DNA of 64,000 bases from assembly GCF_003086295.3 (NCBI RefSeq), contig NC_092052.1, forward strand, positions 14,538,346 through 14,602,345, read 5' to 3'. Source of the DNA: Arachis hypogaea. Its lineage: Eukaryota; Streptophyta; Magnoliopsida; Fabales; Fabaceae. Positions 10,640-21,352 of this stretch are shown here, one piece after another. A model generated the notes under the pieces. It did not search any database, was not told the DNA's origin, and saw nothing but the letters and a program-made list of their open reading frames with translations. The first letter of the stretch is position 1. Every line of letters begins with the position of its first letter. A program made the translations under genes and the position numbers.

Positions 10640-11790
10640 TCACATATTATAAAAAAATTTTCTGTACACAACATTCAAAGTAGAACTACCCTTAAGTAAA
10701 CTATTATTCTTGATTAGAACTCTCAAATTGCTTTTAGACTTCATCATAGACAAAGCAACGTATAATTGACCATGTGCGAAAATAAGTTTTGGTAGGTATA
10801 GCCCTATTGTGCTCAAAGTTTGGCCGTGTGATTTAATAAGGTTTAATTACTCTGTTAGTTCCTATAGTTTTTGCAAAATTTTTAATTAGGTCTCTATACT
10901 TTTTTTTCCTTTTAATTGGACCCTTACACCAATTTTTTTTCAATTAGGTCCCTCTTAGTAGTAATTGGCTTAATTGTATAAGGACCCAACTAAAAAAAGA
11001 AAAATTGGTACAGGATCTCAAATAAAAGGAAAAAAAAAGTATAGGGGCTCAATTAAAAAAAATTTGGTGCAATGACTCAATTAAAAGGAAAAAAAGTATA
11101 GGGACCTAATTAAAAATTTCGCGAAACTATAGAGACCAATAGAGTAATTAAACCATTTAATAATTGTCATTGTAAAAGAGACTATCAATAAAATTGTCTG
11201 CGTTGAAATCTGAATGATAGAATTTTATTGTTAGACACCATATGCATGTGTGAGATTAAAACTACTTTGCCAGACTTATCACCTGTCAAGATATTGCATT
11301 CAATGACATGATTACCTAATCTCCTAACTTGTAAATCATTGCAAAATCTATTGCTTGGTTCTATATTCCTCAGAAGCATAACATGTACACCACCTTTAAG
11401 TCTCAGTTCGTAGCTAGGTAAACCTGAATAATTTATAGAATTCAAAATATCAGTTGTGATAGCATCCAACTTATATTCTATGTTGCTCTCTTCAGCACAT
11501 AATGAGTCCGAACTAAAATACACTTTTTCATTAGTGTTAAAGTATTCCATTATTGTATTGTTGACCGCATGCATAACTTTAAGTGTGGGTGCTAAAATTG
11601 TGCGCTCCTTAAAGTAGTTAATGTTATTCAAGTTTGGCAATAATTTTGCGTAGACAAATGAAACCAGTTTTTGAAACCCATCATGGGTATCATTAAATAG
11701 AATGTCTTCAGGTATGACAACCTGAGACTCACCATTAGTTGAATCACCAGTCAACCCATCACTAATCTTAATTAACCATTCTGCAAAATG
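10640..11790 (-). pseudogene. Helitron helicase (PIF1-like) C-terminal relic, split by a MITE
   Basis: On the minus strand, 11790-11164 encodes motifs of the Helitron Rep-helicase C-terminal region: an ERTILAPTLKVMHAVNN segment, YFSSDSLCAEESN, SGLPSYELRLKGG, VMLLRNIEPSNRFCN, and RFQRRQF. The family continues with a SxGQTL...GLYLP motif. That continuation (SHGQTLSTIGLYLPK, FAHGQLYVALS, NVVYRKFF) resumes at 10830 and ends at a stop at 10640-10642. The two parts are separated by a 315 bp MITE. The upstream Rep domain and Walker A motif are absent, and stops and frame slips occur at the junctions, so this is a dead fragment. Helitrons replicate by a rolling-circle mechanism. Confidence 0.85.
10840..11154. 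mobile_element. MITE with perfect 9 bp TSD, inserted in the Helitron helicase
   Basis: The 315 bp element has ends GGTTTAATTACTC and its complement, and is almost entirely an imperfect inverted repeat. The flanking 9-mers ATTTAATAA (10831-10839 and 11155-11163) are identical. Removing the element and one 9-mer brings the two helicase segments next to each other. A 9 bp duplication fits a Mutator-derived MITE. Related copies lie at 14143-14506 and 23983-24325. Confidence 0.9.
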
Positions 11791-11996
11791 TTTGACATCA
11801 TCATCAACTCAATAGTACCTTCAGCAATAAGCCTCATCTTTTTTGAAAGCTTTAATACTCTGCAGAATTGTCATAGATAGGAGATGATTTGGTTGCATCT
11901 TAATTGAAAAAATTCATGAAATAGGATTCCACGCTATGATTAAAAAAATCCTAAAATTTTCATAAAAGACATATAATTATGAATATCGAGAGGAAT

Positions 11997-12428
11997 TTAG
12001 TTGCACAATATTGAGGTCATAAAAAATTGATTTTCAGAGGAAGGATGATCTAAGGATATCATCAAATTGTCAGGAGTTTGTGTTGGACATACAAGGCCTA
12101 CATTACTTGAAGGAACGTATGCGTCCCCGTCAACCAATAGAATTGCATGATCAGTTGAGTCCACATTGACGTCTTTGACGACAAATTTATTGTTATCCAG
12201 TAAAAACTTAATGGGGATTGTATAGTTAGAAACTAAGTGCATGTTGTGGTCTATTACTTGATCAATAAAGAATTTGTTCCTACCAACATATTTGACCTTA
12301 AGCCAACCACCATAATTAAGATGATATTTCTCCAATAGTTGTTGGTAACCTTCAACTATGATCGCAATACAATTCCCTTTCTGTATTCTTATGTCGATGG
12401 TATCACAGTAAGCATCTATGAATACCAA
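11997..12428 (-). CDS. Unassigned 143-codon ORF near the Helitron relic
   Basis: An open frame with protein-like composition. Its central part (VEGYQQLLEKYHLNYGGWLKV then KYVGRNKFFI) is suggestive of a B3-type DNA-binding fold, in which a basic or aromatic strand follows a GGW-type turn. I cannot confirm this. It sits about 200 bp upstream, on the same strand, of the helicase relic, so it may be Helitron cargo or an upstream exon. The ATG at 12428 is only the first in-frame ATG. No clear splice partners were found. It could be a fragment. Confidence 0.35.
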   Translation of the reverse strand: MVFIDAYCDTIDIRIQKGNCIAIIVEGYQQLLEKYHLNYGGWLKVKYVGRNKFFIDQVIDHNMHLVSNYTIPIKFLLDNNKFVVKDVNVDSTDHAILLVDGDAYVPSSNVGLVCPTQTPDNLMISLDHPSSENQFFMTSILCN

Positions 12429-13399
12429 AGAGTTAGAAATAACATATATGAAGCTTCTATAGAATAATGCAGTGATCTCTCCAACGTCCTAAATTTTTAA
12501 CATGATATAAAACAGAAAATGAGTATGAAATTACGACCACGGGAAAAAAATAAAAATAAAAAATAAATGCAAATATATTTATAAACATATCAGAATTGAT
12601 TTCCAGACAGAATGAAGTAGCCTAAAAATAGTTCTCATACTTCCTTGACAAATATAGAAAGACAAAAGCAACTGTTTGGGGAAGAACAAAGAGAAAAAGA
12701 TTTAGTTTTGCACAAAAATATTGCTTTTAAGAAATGCATGCATATTTATTCAGGTATATGAATGATAACCAAAGCATGTTGTAATAAAGAGGATCTGATT
12801 GCATTAGATTGAAAAACCTTTAAATGCTCCATTGTAGTAGAGGTCAGCCAATGAGTGGAAATTCTGAAGGCATGGGGCATGATAGAATTACGATAACTGA
12901 AGAGAGAAAAGGGTACATGATGAAGGATTTGAGAATGGAATTAAAGACAAAATGAAAATATTAATTGAAATCAGGCATGTAACAGAGTAGCTGATTAGTC
13001 TGAAATGAAAGGGGAAAGCTATACATAAGAGAAATTGGTAGCTCCGAATAACAATGATTACATAATGCATGGTAAACGATAGTTACACCAAGATTTTATT
13101 TAATGCAATAAGGAGCAGTACACATTCTTTAAATGCAAAAGAAATAAATACAAACAAAAGAAGGAGACATGGCTAATGATATTATACATGAAATGAATGA
13201 ATGGATTGAGTGAGGGAGCACAAATAACTTATATAGAAAGAAAAACACCTTAAAGAACCCAACCTTCATCCCTTCTCCTTCAAGAGAGGTCAGCATTTCA
13301 CTTACTTTCAACCTTCTTTTAAAGGTTTGATATTAGATTAGACTTATTTAAATTGTTATTTTTTTTCCTTAAAAAAAAAAATTTAAACTCCACTTCTAA
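12429..13399. other. Spacer, nothing recognised
   Basis: AT-rich sequence with only short chance ORFs on both strands. No repeat boundaries or family motifs were seen. Confidence 0.5.
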
Positions 13400-15050
13400 T
13401 GTACACCCCCATCCTCAAGCTGCCGCAATCACAGCTCAACATATTTTTCAATTTTGATTTATCAACTCCTCAAGAATCGGGTCACCTGGTACGTGTCTCC
13501 CTTGGCCCTCATCCCCTAAGACTGACTCTTGCACTACCTTTGAGCTCTCATCTCTTGCATCCATGGCTGTTGGATCATTTTTTTTCTCCTGGCGGGTCCA
13601 ACGAGGTCCATTATAGTCATTCTTGCCTTCACTTTCAACAACATCGTGTCTATCCCTTCTATCCGAGTGAACATGTGCCTTGTAAACCTTTCTCCCCCAT
13701 CTTTTTCATATAAACCTCATACTCACCTCCTTGTATCTTAAGTGTGAACTACTCTTAAATGACTTTCCATTGGTATGAATTCATTAAAATTCTTGCTACA
13801 CTAAAAGAAACTTTCGCCTCCTTTAAATCCTCTATTATTAGTAAATTTTCCCATCTCCTTCCTGTCTTTGAAAAAGTGTCCAAGAACCATGCTTGAACAG
13901 GCACTTCCATGAGCTCAATCCAAACTTGTCTGCTCATGGTTCACATAAAATTCCACTGTGGCCTCAATTCATCAAAATAGGAAATTAAGAAGCGGACTAT
14001 TAAGAGCCTTATCTCCATCTTCAATACTTTTCAGAGTAAAGACACATTTGTATGGACCAAGGTCCCTACATCCGATCATTCCCGAACCTATCCAACCATC
14101 TCTAATCTTATACATCATAGAGCCAAACTTGATAGGTTAAAAGTTTAATTATTCTATTAGTTTCTATAATTTTATCAAATTTGTAATTAGGTTTCTATAC
14201 TTTTTTTTTATCAATTGGTCCATACACTTCTTTTAATTTAGTAACTAAGTTCTTGCCAATGTAAAAAATATTAGAGTTAACGAAATATTTCTTCATAAAT
14301 TGAAGGTATCCATAATTAATAACCATATTAGATCTTTGACCATATATTTTTTGGGACGAATATTCTGTTAATTTTAACATTTTTTAACATGAAAAGGACC
14401 TAATTATAAAACTAAAAACAGTGTAAAAATCTTATTGAAAGTAAAAAAGTATAAATACTTAATTACAAATTTAATAAATTATAAAAATTAACAGAATAAT
14501 TAAACCTAAGCTAAAAGTTAGCACCAATGATCCTTCTTTTAAGAAGATCCTTCTAAGTTCTAAGACTCAGAGTACTCTGCCTACATCGTTTTCCTCTGCT
14601 GCTAATGCTGGCATAAAGATTTGTGCATCACATATTTATACTTTGTTTGAATCCATACTTGCTTTTTGTTACCAACAACAACATTTTTCTTTTTATCCAT
14701 CACCATATTCCTCTTACAACCCCCCTTCTTCATTCCAATTATGACTTTTTTGTATTCGATAAAAGGTTCTGGAATATTTTGATTCTGCTACTGTAATTTT
14801 TCTTCTACTGATAACTTTTTCATTTAGTTTCTACCGCCCAGATTAGCTTTTCTCTTGAATTAAATCGAACAAATGCAAACGGTCTCTTACTCCCTTTCTT
14901 GGTTTCCTTGAATGTAAACATAATTGGAAACCCCCTTTACATCCTGCCAAAAATTTTGTATAGGACTATTTTAATTATCTCATCAGGTAGATTTTCAACA
15001 AATAAAATGTGAGTTTCCCTCCTCACACTCCTTCCATCTGTTTTCTCTGC
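13400..15050 (-). pseudogene. LINE ORF1 relic: RRM plus DUF4283-like region
   Basis: The minus strand carries the typical order of legume L1-type ORF1. An RRM remnant comes first (about 15010-14835: a VENLPDE-like segment and KRPFAFVRFNSREK, in two frames). After a gap holding a MITE comes the DUF4283-like core. That core contains LGPYKCVFTL (about 14060), DELRPQWNF (about 13975), SRQVWIELMEVPVQAWFLD (13934-13880) and KVSFSVARILM near 13775. A TGA sits just before the SRQVW segment and at least one frameshift lies before DELRP. The remaining linker to about 13400 is broken. ORF1 proteins of these LINEs bind RNA. This copy is non-functional. Confidence 0.75.
14143..14506. mobile_element. MITE, same family as 10840-11154
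   Basis: The ends are GTTTAATTATTCTATTAG and the complementary AGAATAATTAAACC. Both arms carry the family's TAATTAGGT(T/C)TCTATAC and GTATA...TTAATTAC blocks. Flanks TAGGTTAAAA and TAAGCTAAAA match at 8 of 10 positions, consistent with an aged duplication. It interrupts the LINE ORF1 relic between the RRM and the DUF4283-like part. Confidence 0.75.
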
Positions 15051-15059
15051 CTTTTTTCA

Positions 15060-17713
15060 TGTAAACTCTGGGTAATTAGTAAATAATTAACTAATAAATT
15101 AATTATTATTTAAAAAAATTAGAAACTTAAATTTTATAGTTTAAAAAAGTAGAAATAATTAAAATATAATTTTTGATACTAAATTTAAAGATTCTGGCCC
15201 AAAAATAGACCAACGGACCAAATCAATTGGACCGGACCCAAGGCCCAACCTATTAAATACCGAGGATAAGCCTTCTTTTTCTTCAATCCTGCAAACACGT
15301 TGAAGAAGCTTGGTTAACGTTAAAACCTAACCCTTATTCCTCCAAAAATTCAATCGTCCATAACTTTCAATCCAGATCTCCGATTGACAAGCCGTCAGCG
15401 ACCATGCGTTCGTCTCGAAATTCTCTACAAAATCCACCCAATAATTTGGTAAGAAAATTAATATTTCATGTCAGTTCTCACTCCTCTTCAATTCGTGATT
15501 TTAGGTTTTGGTATTTGAGAGATTTTGTGATTTTGATGGTTTAGGAGTACTCTAGTAGTGGATAATTATTGGGTTTCACGCATATCATCCATAGATAAAG
15601 TGAGAAACTTGTATCCCTTGTGAATATTTTAATTTTGTGAAGTTTAGGTATTGATTTGTGACTATGTATGGAATTGTATGTATTAGATTAAATTTATGTT
15701 GAATTAGAGATTGAATTGGTGAAATTGGATGCTTGGGAGTGAACCTTGGAAGTTGAATTTTCAATGGAGAGAAACTAGAGTTTTAGAGCTTGAGGAACGA
15801 TGGATATTTGAAGTGTTCTGAGCATTAGGGAAAAATCGGCCAAGGTATGGTTTTGGTTTCTCGTAGTTAATATTTAATGTCATGTGAAAATTTAGGCTAG
15901 AAGGTATTAAGATAGGAATGAACTGAATAAATTATTGATGGATTGTGTATATAGTATGTGATGTGTGATTCAATTTTGTAAACGGTTTGCTATTAGAGTT
16001 GGTTGGTTTTTGGAAAAGATTTAATATTGGAATTTGTTTTGCTTTGAAATAATTTGATATTGGAAATGGGACCGAGAGGTGTTTGGTTCGGTGGTTGGGA
16101 CCCTTGAAGAGTGGCAAAGTCCAAGTTTTAGAGAAGATGCTGGCAAAATTTTTATGAAAATAGGAGGTTTCATTTGAAGTGGTTATTTAGGAAGATTTGG
16201 ATTTTTAAGAATTTTATGATTTGGTTTTTAGTTAAAAAGAAAAAGATTACATTTTGAGTTTGCTTTTAGAAAAGAATGAATTGTGTTTTGAGTATAAATT
16301 ATAATGATAATGAGATATGTGTGATTGGATAAGAGGCAGTGGTGTTGTTCACATGCTCCGGAAAAGAGATGAGGAAGAAGAATGATGAGAAATGAGTTTG
16401 ACTATGAAATTGAATGAATATGAATGAATTGTAAAGATAATGAGAATGAATTTCTGAATGTGACTTCGGGTAAGATGCAGTGGTGTTATCCACTTGTTTC
16501 GGGTAAGAGCCAATAAGCCGGGTAAGATGCTGTGGTATTATCCACTTGCTTCAGATAAGAGTTCAAGACTCCAGAAAAGATGCAAGGGTTGAGTTCTGTC
16601 ACCGCTTGCTTCAGGTTGAGAACTGAAACACCGCCTGGATAAGAGGCAAGGCTGAGGTTGTTCCCTTACTTCGGGTACGCAGGTAAGATGCAAGGGTTGA
16701 GACGTTGTCCCACTTGGTCCGTGTTTGGTGTTCTGTACAGGGTTAGCTACCGGACATATCGGGTTTGACTTTATAGCCGATGGATGAGACTCATTAGGCA
16801 TAGGGCAGGCATACATCATATGCATATGTGTGTTTTGTTTGATTGTGCATTAATTGAGCTTGACTATGTGTTTATTATACTTACTTGCTATATTTACTAC
16901 CTGCTGTATATGTATCCTACTTGTGTTTGCTTTGTCTGTATTGTTTATCTGTGCACCGGAGTTTTGGAGGATTGGAGGAAGGTGAGAAGCTGAGGAAATA
17001 AGTAGAATTGAGTTAGATTTAAGAACTTTAGATAATCCACCTTGTAGTATGATTTTAAACTTTAACTCTAAGCTTTATATCTGAGTATCGGAGTTCTAGG
17101 ATTGCCTCTGATTTTTTCGGGACCTTTTAATTTATATTGACTATGTGGGGCACCTTTACTATGTTGAAGACCTCCGGTTCTCATTCCATACATGTTGTTT
17201 TTCAGATGCAGATCGGACAGCACTGCACTGAGCATTCTGGAGACTTTCTGGAAGCTCAGAACTCTTGAAATTTAAGGTTGTATTTTATTTATGTTTATAC
17301 ATGTATATATATAGATTCTCCACTTTGTATATATTATGTTTTAATTTGTCCCTTCTAAAGGTTGACTTGGAAAAATAAGTTTGTAGCTTGGGTTTAGGGT
17401 ATTCTTTGGGGTCATATATATATACACACTCTAGCCGGTCTTTACTTCGCAGGTCGAGTCTAGAACTTGATTATATTTACCGGTTGGAATCCTATATATA
17501 TCTATCTTTTGGTTTTCTATATAAATTTTCTGTCTTATCGTTGGCCATGAGCGTTGTATCTTCGCTTTTATTTTGATCGTACCGTTTCTTTCAAGGTTCC
17601 TAGTTATATTACTCTTATCACATATATAAGTATTTTTACTTTTAGAGGTTATAGCGCCTTGCCACCTCTGATTTACGTTCTAGACGTAAAGCTCTATGTG
17701 GTAGGGTGTTACA
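15060..17713 (+). mobile_element. Solo LTR, about 2.65 kb, of a gypsy-type element
   Basis: The block starts TGTAAACTCTGGGTAATTAG and ends GGTAGGGTGTTACA, so it has TG...CA termini. Flanking pentamers TTTCA (15055-15059) and CTTCA (17714-17718) match at 4 of 5 positions. No primer-binding site follows, and no gag-pol lies on either side, so it is a solo LTR left by recombination. An internal degenerate repeat (16320-16700) reiterates GGTAAGATGC(A/T)GTGGT...CCACTTG. The long LTR and this repeated segment recall legume chromovirus-like LTRs. Short ORFs within it are not genes. It lies within a LINE ORF1 relic: RRM on the left, probable N-terminal region on the right. Confidence 0.78.
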
Positions 17714-17960
17714 CTTCACATTTTTTTCACTTCATTTCTTTCTTCATTAATAGTTATATCTTCTTCTCTATTTTTTGTCGAGGTAGTTAATCATATCTTT
17801 CATAATTAATCCAACTATCACCACCATTACCAACATCTTTCTCATCCTCGTCGTTATAACTTCTATCTCTACTATTTTTATTATGCAATCATAATTTATC
17901 ATCATTATTATGTCCTCTACTATTATTAACACTTACACCAATTCTATCATCATCATTCTC
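17714..17960 (-). pseudogene. Probable N-terminal part of the LINE ORF1 relic beyond the solo LTR
   Basis: The minus strand reads as an asparagine-, aspartate- and arginine-rich segment (for example NKNSRDRSYNDEDEKD) and then WINYERYD. Low-complexity N-termini of this kind precede the RRM in related ORF1 proteins. Its position directly across the LTR from the RRM supports continuity. Low complexity makes this tentative. Confidence 0.4.
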
Positions 17961-18500
17961 TTTTCTTAATTCTTGTTCGATGCTTTTTTTTTTTCTTTGA
18001 AAAATTTTTGTATTGTAATTATTTTTTCTTCTTGCAATATCACTTCCAGCAATAGTCTTTTTTTACTTAACCACTACTAATAAATTTTTTTTTTAAAAAT
18101 AAACTTATTAATAATTTGTGTGGATTTAAAATTTTCACATATTATAAATAAAATCTTCACAAAATCACTTTTTATTATTATTTGATGAAATTTTTAATAA
18201 CAAATTTATATTATCCCAAAATAAAATAAATTGAGATTGAAGTATCTTTTTATAAACAATAATTATCTTATCTTTTGTGAAAATAGATCAAAACTAAGTT
18301 AAATGTTTACTCCACAAAAAAAAAGTTACATAGAGTGGTTTTTAATGAAAAAGGCAGAATTAGGTTAAATTTTAGAAAGGTGCAAAAATTAATAATTCTA
18401 ACAAAAGAATAAATAATTTTGAGAGGACTAAACTATAAATTTTTTTTATAATGTACAAAAAATATTGAAAGTTGGGGGTATTATCCCTTTTTTTATATGA
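17961..18500. other. AT-rich spacer
   Basis: Poly-T and poly-A rich sequence; nothing recognised. Confidence 0.5.
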
Positions 18501-18513
18501 GGGTCTGCATTAG

Positions 18514-19175
18514 GGACGGATCCAGAAATAGTATCATGGGGGGCAATAATATATATAATATTAAAAAATTATACAAAAAAAATTATATAATGTAAAATGC
18601 ATTATTACAAAAATATACTGATAGAGAATATATTTTAAAGTACAAAAAATATATATGTACTTTTTATTAACGAAGTGGTCGATTCCTCGTTTCATAAAAT
18701 TCATCGATAATAGAATTTGTGTCAAATTTTTCTGCAATTTTCTTTTCAATATAATTAAAAGACAATTAGCAAGAAATTTATCTTTCATTTTGTTTCTGAA
18801 TTATTGTTCATAATATTCATAACTGAAAAAGAACTCTCAGTTGTTGTAGTAGTTGAAACAGAGAAAATTAATATTAAATGAATCAAAAAGGACATTCACA
18901 AGAAGAAAAAAATCTACTTTATGGGAATTGAAAAATTTTATTTAATTAAAAAATATTAGTAATAATATATTTTTATATTTTTTTAATATTGTTACTTATT
19001 TTTTAGATATTAAAAATTATTAATATTTAGGTTAGATTAGATTTTTATTTATATTAGACTAAATACTAAATAAATTTTAAAAAAAATTAAATCATACTTA
19101 ATAACTTATTACTATTAATTTTTTTTAAAAAAATTAGGGGGTCAAGACCTCACTCGCCCCGTAAGTCCGCATGTG
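18514..19175 (-). mobile_element. Deletion derivative of a hAT element
   Basis: The left end TAGGGACGGATCCAGAAA and the right end (reverse complement CACATGCGGACTTACGGGG) resemble the GGCGGA-type termini of plant hAT elements. GGGGGC and CCCCCC blocks lie just inside. The interior keeps a short transposase tail, described separately. No convincing 8 bp duplication was found, so termini are approximate. Confidence 0.6.
18667..18870 (-). pseudogene. hAT transposase C-terminal (dimerisation) relic, TTF/ZMYM1-like
   Basis: On the minus strand, a TESSFSVMNIMN segment is followed after a stop by MKDKFLANCLLI. After a one-base frame change comes YIEKKIAEKFDTNSIIDEF and then YETRNRPLR, with a stop at 18667-18669. 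This matches the end of the C-terminal dimerisation region of ZMYM1-like hAT transposases, where an (E/S)RSFS helix is followed by an (M)xDQFLxDCL...E helix. The rest of the transposase is deleted. Confidence 0.72.
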
Positions 19176-21352
19176 ACTAGTTGGTCGTATAAATAGATAT
19201 CAACGTTTTTTTAATATTTTATTTTATATCTATTGTTAAGAACTTTCAACTTCAGTAAAAAACTAGTAGTATATTTTTAAGAATATTTCATGTCAATTGT
19301 ACAAAGTATTAGTATAATTTGGAAAATAAAATAAAAAATAAAATAGCCCATCACAATCATAAATCATTTCTAAATCAAGTTCCAAATAATTATAGCAAAC
19401 ATGGTTGTAGATCAATGGGCGGTGCATGCTCCATAATGTAGGTGCATGCCTTTTTCGAATATAGTCTCTATCTCCACAAAGATTAAGCATGGTCCAAATT
19501 TATGATGATTTAATTAAAATAATTATTTATTTAAAAATATTAGTTAAAAATTATTAAATAATTTAATATATTTAATTAAAAATAAAAATCTTATATATAA
19601 TTATTTTATATAAAATTAATAATTAATAATTATTAAATAATAATTTAATTAAATTTATTAAATTATTTAATAATTTTTTATTATTAATTTTATATGAAAA
19701 TAATTAAGTAAGTTTTTACTTAATTTAAATTACTTAATATTATATATTAATCAGCTTTCATATTAGTGAGTTTAATTAATAGTAAAAAATTTTATACATT
19801 TATTTTTATGTAAAATTAATATTAAAAATTATTAAATAATTTAATAAATTTAATTAAATAATCATAAAATGATTTTTAATTATCAATTTCATAAAAAAAT
19901 ATTTGCAGGTGAGTCTTTACCTTAATTAATTAATAGGATAAGGCAAAGATTTGACGTGATGAAGAGAAACATGACAAGCGAAGGTGACTTGTCAATGGTG
20001 GCTGTTGGGGTTGGAAGCGGTTGTATGTCTTTTCTTGCATTACTACTTTTTCGATCGGTTGTACGGTCACCAAATTGCAGACCTCGATGTTGATGTTATT
20101 CTATATTGTACCTGGATATTCAATTTCATTTCTATAGGATAATACTGATTTGGTGTCCCATTTAAAAAACTTAAAATCCATTATTATTCAAATCGTTTAG
20201 ACTTTGCATGAAGTGCAATGTATGAAAGCACATACATACACTATTTCCTCTTGTTAAAAATTCTTATCAATTTCGACTCCAAAAGAAATCATATCAATTT
20301 TTAATAATTTGTCCACTGATCCAACCTCGGCAAACCGTTAAGTGACTTTTATTCTTTATTGTTGACTTTTTCACAAAAAAAAAAAAAAAAATAGTTACAT
20401 ATATTGATAATATAAAATTTGTATACAAATATTTGATTATAATTGTTATATTTATAATTTAGCTGTATTGTATATAAAAAAGATCTTATAAATTTAATTT
20501 CAGACATATTTATAAAAGTCAACTTTTCTTTAAGAAAAGTTAGAAACATATTGTTAGACATTTCTTTTTTTTTTTAAACAAATTCTATATATAATCACTA
20601 AAAATTAATAATTAAATACTATTTGTATTTATTTATACATATTATTCAAATAGTTTTTATCAAAATAATAAAATATGTCATAAAAAATAATAAATATTTT
20701 TACAATAATATAATCATAGTATTAGAAAAAACATAATAATTAACTTTTTATATCCATGAAAAAGAACTATTTTTTACTGTGATATATTATTACTGAAGAA
20801 ACCACATTAACCACTACACAAAAATACATTATCAATTAAGAATATATTCATCCATATCAAGATCATACAAAGTAAAATAAAATAAAATAGAATTCGTCCA
20901 TATCAATTATTATATGAGTGTCTAACAAGAAAAGATTATTAATTTCATGATCCCTTATACTTTGTTCAACTACCTCTTTTGTTCAAAGTTTATGATAACT
21001 ACGCAATTAATATTCCTATTCCCGATACCAGTTACCAACTTTAATAAGAACTGAAAACGGAAAGTGTTCTCTTCAATCTTCATGGCTTTTTCTCTCTGTC
21101 TCTATCCTCATTTGGGGCTTAGAATCAATATTCCCTTCCTCTTCAGTTCTAACTTCTCTTTCTTTCTGTCTCCAATTTAAAGAAACATTTCTGCCATAAC
21201 TAAGATTCTAACAAATCAGTGACATCACCCTCATACACTATTGCTATTTCTCTGTTCTTGAAAGTCGTTCCTAATCACTCTTTTTCTTTCCTAACTTTCT
21301 CTGCCATTTTTGTTATTGTCTTTGATTTGTGCTGTTTTTGGGAATCAAATCC
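19176..21352. other. AT-rich spacer and presumed promoter/5' UTR of the kinase gene
   Basis: 19500-19880 contains several short inverted AT repeats built on AATTATTAAATAATTTAAT. 19930-20120 is less AT-rich and might be an old insertion, but nothing is recognisable. 21040-21350 has pyrimidine-rich stretches (CTCTCTGTCTC, TCTTTCTTTCTGTC) typical of a plant 5' UTR and probably belongs to the downstream kinase gene. Confidence 0.45.

Noticed and set aside
13399..13713. 104-codon plus-strand ORF
   Set aside because: It is antisense to the LINE ORF1 relic linker and lacks protein-family features.
16538..17790. Several 60-95 codon ORFs
   Set aside because: They lie within or across the end of a solo LTR. 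Composition follows the LTR repeats.
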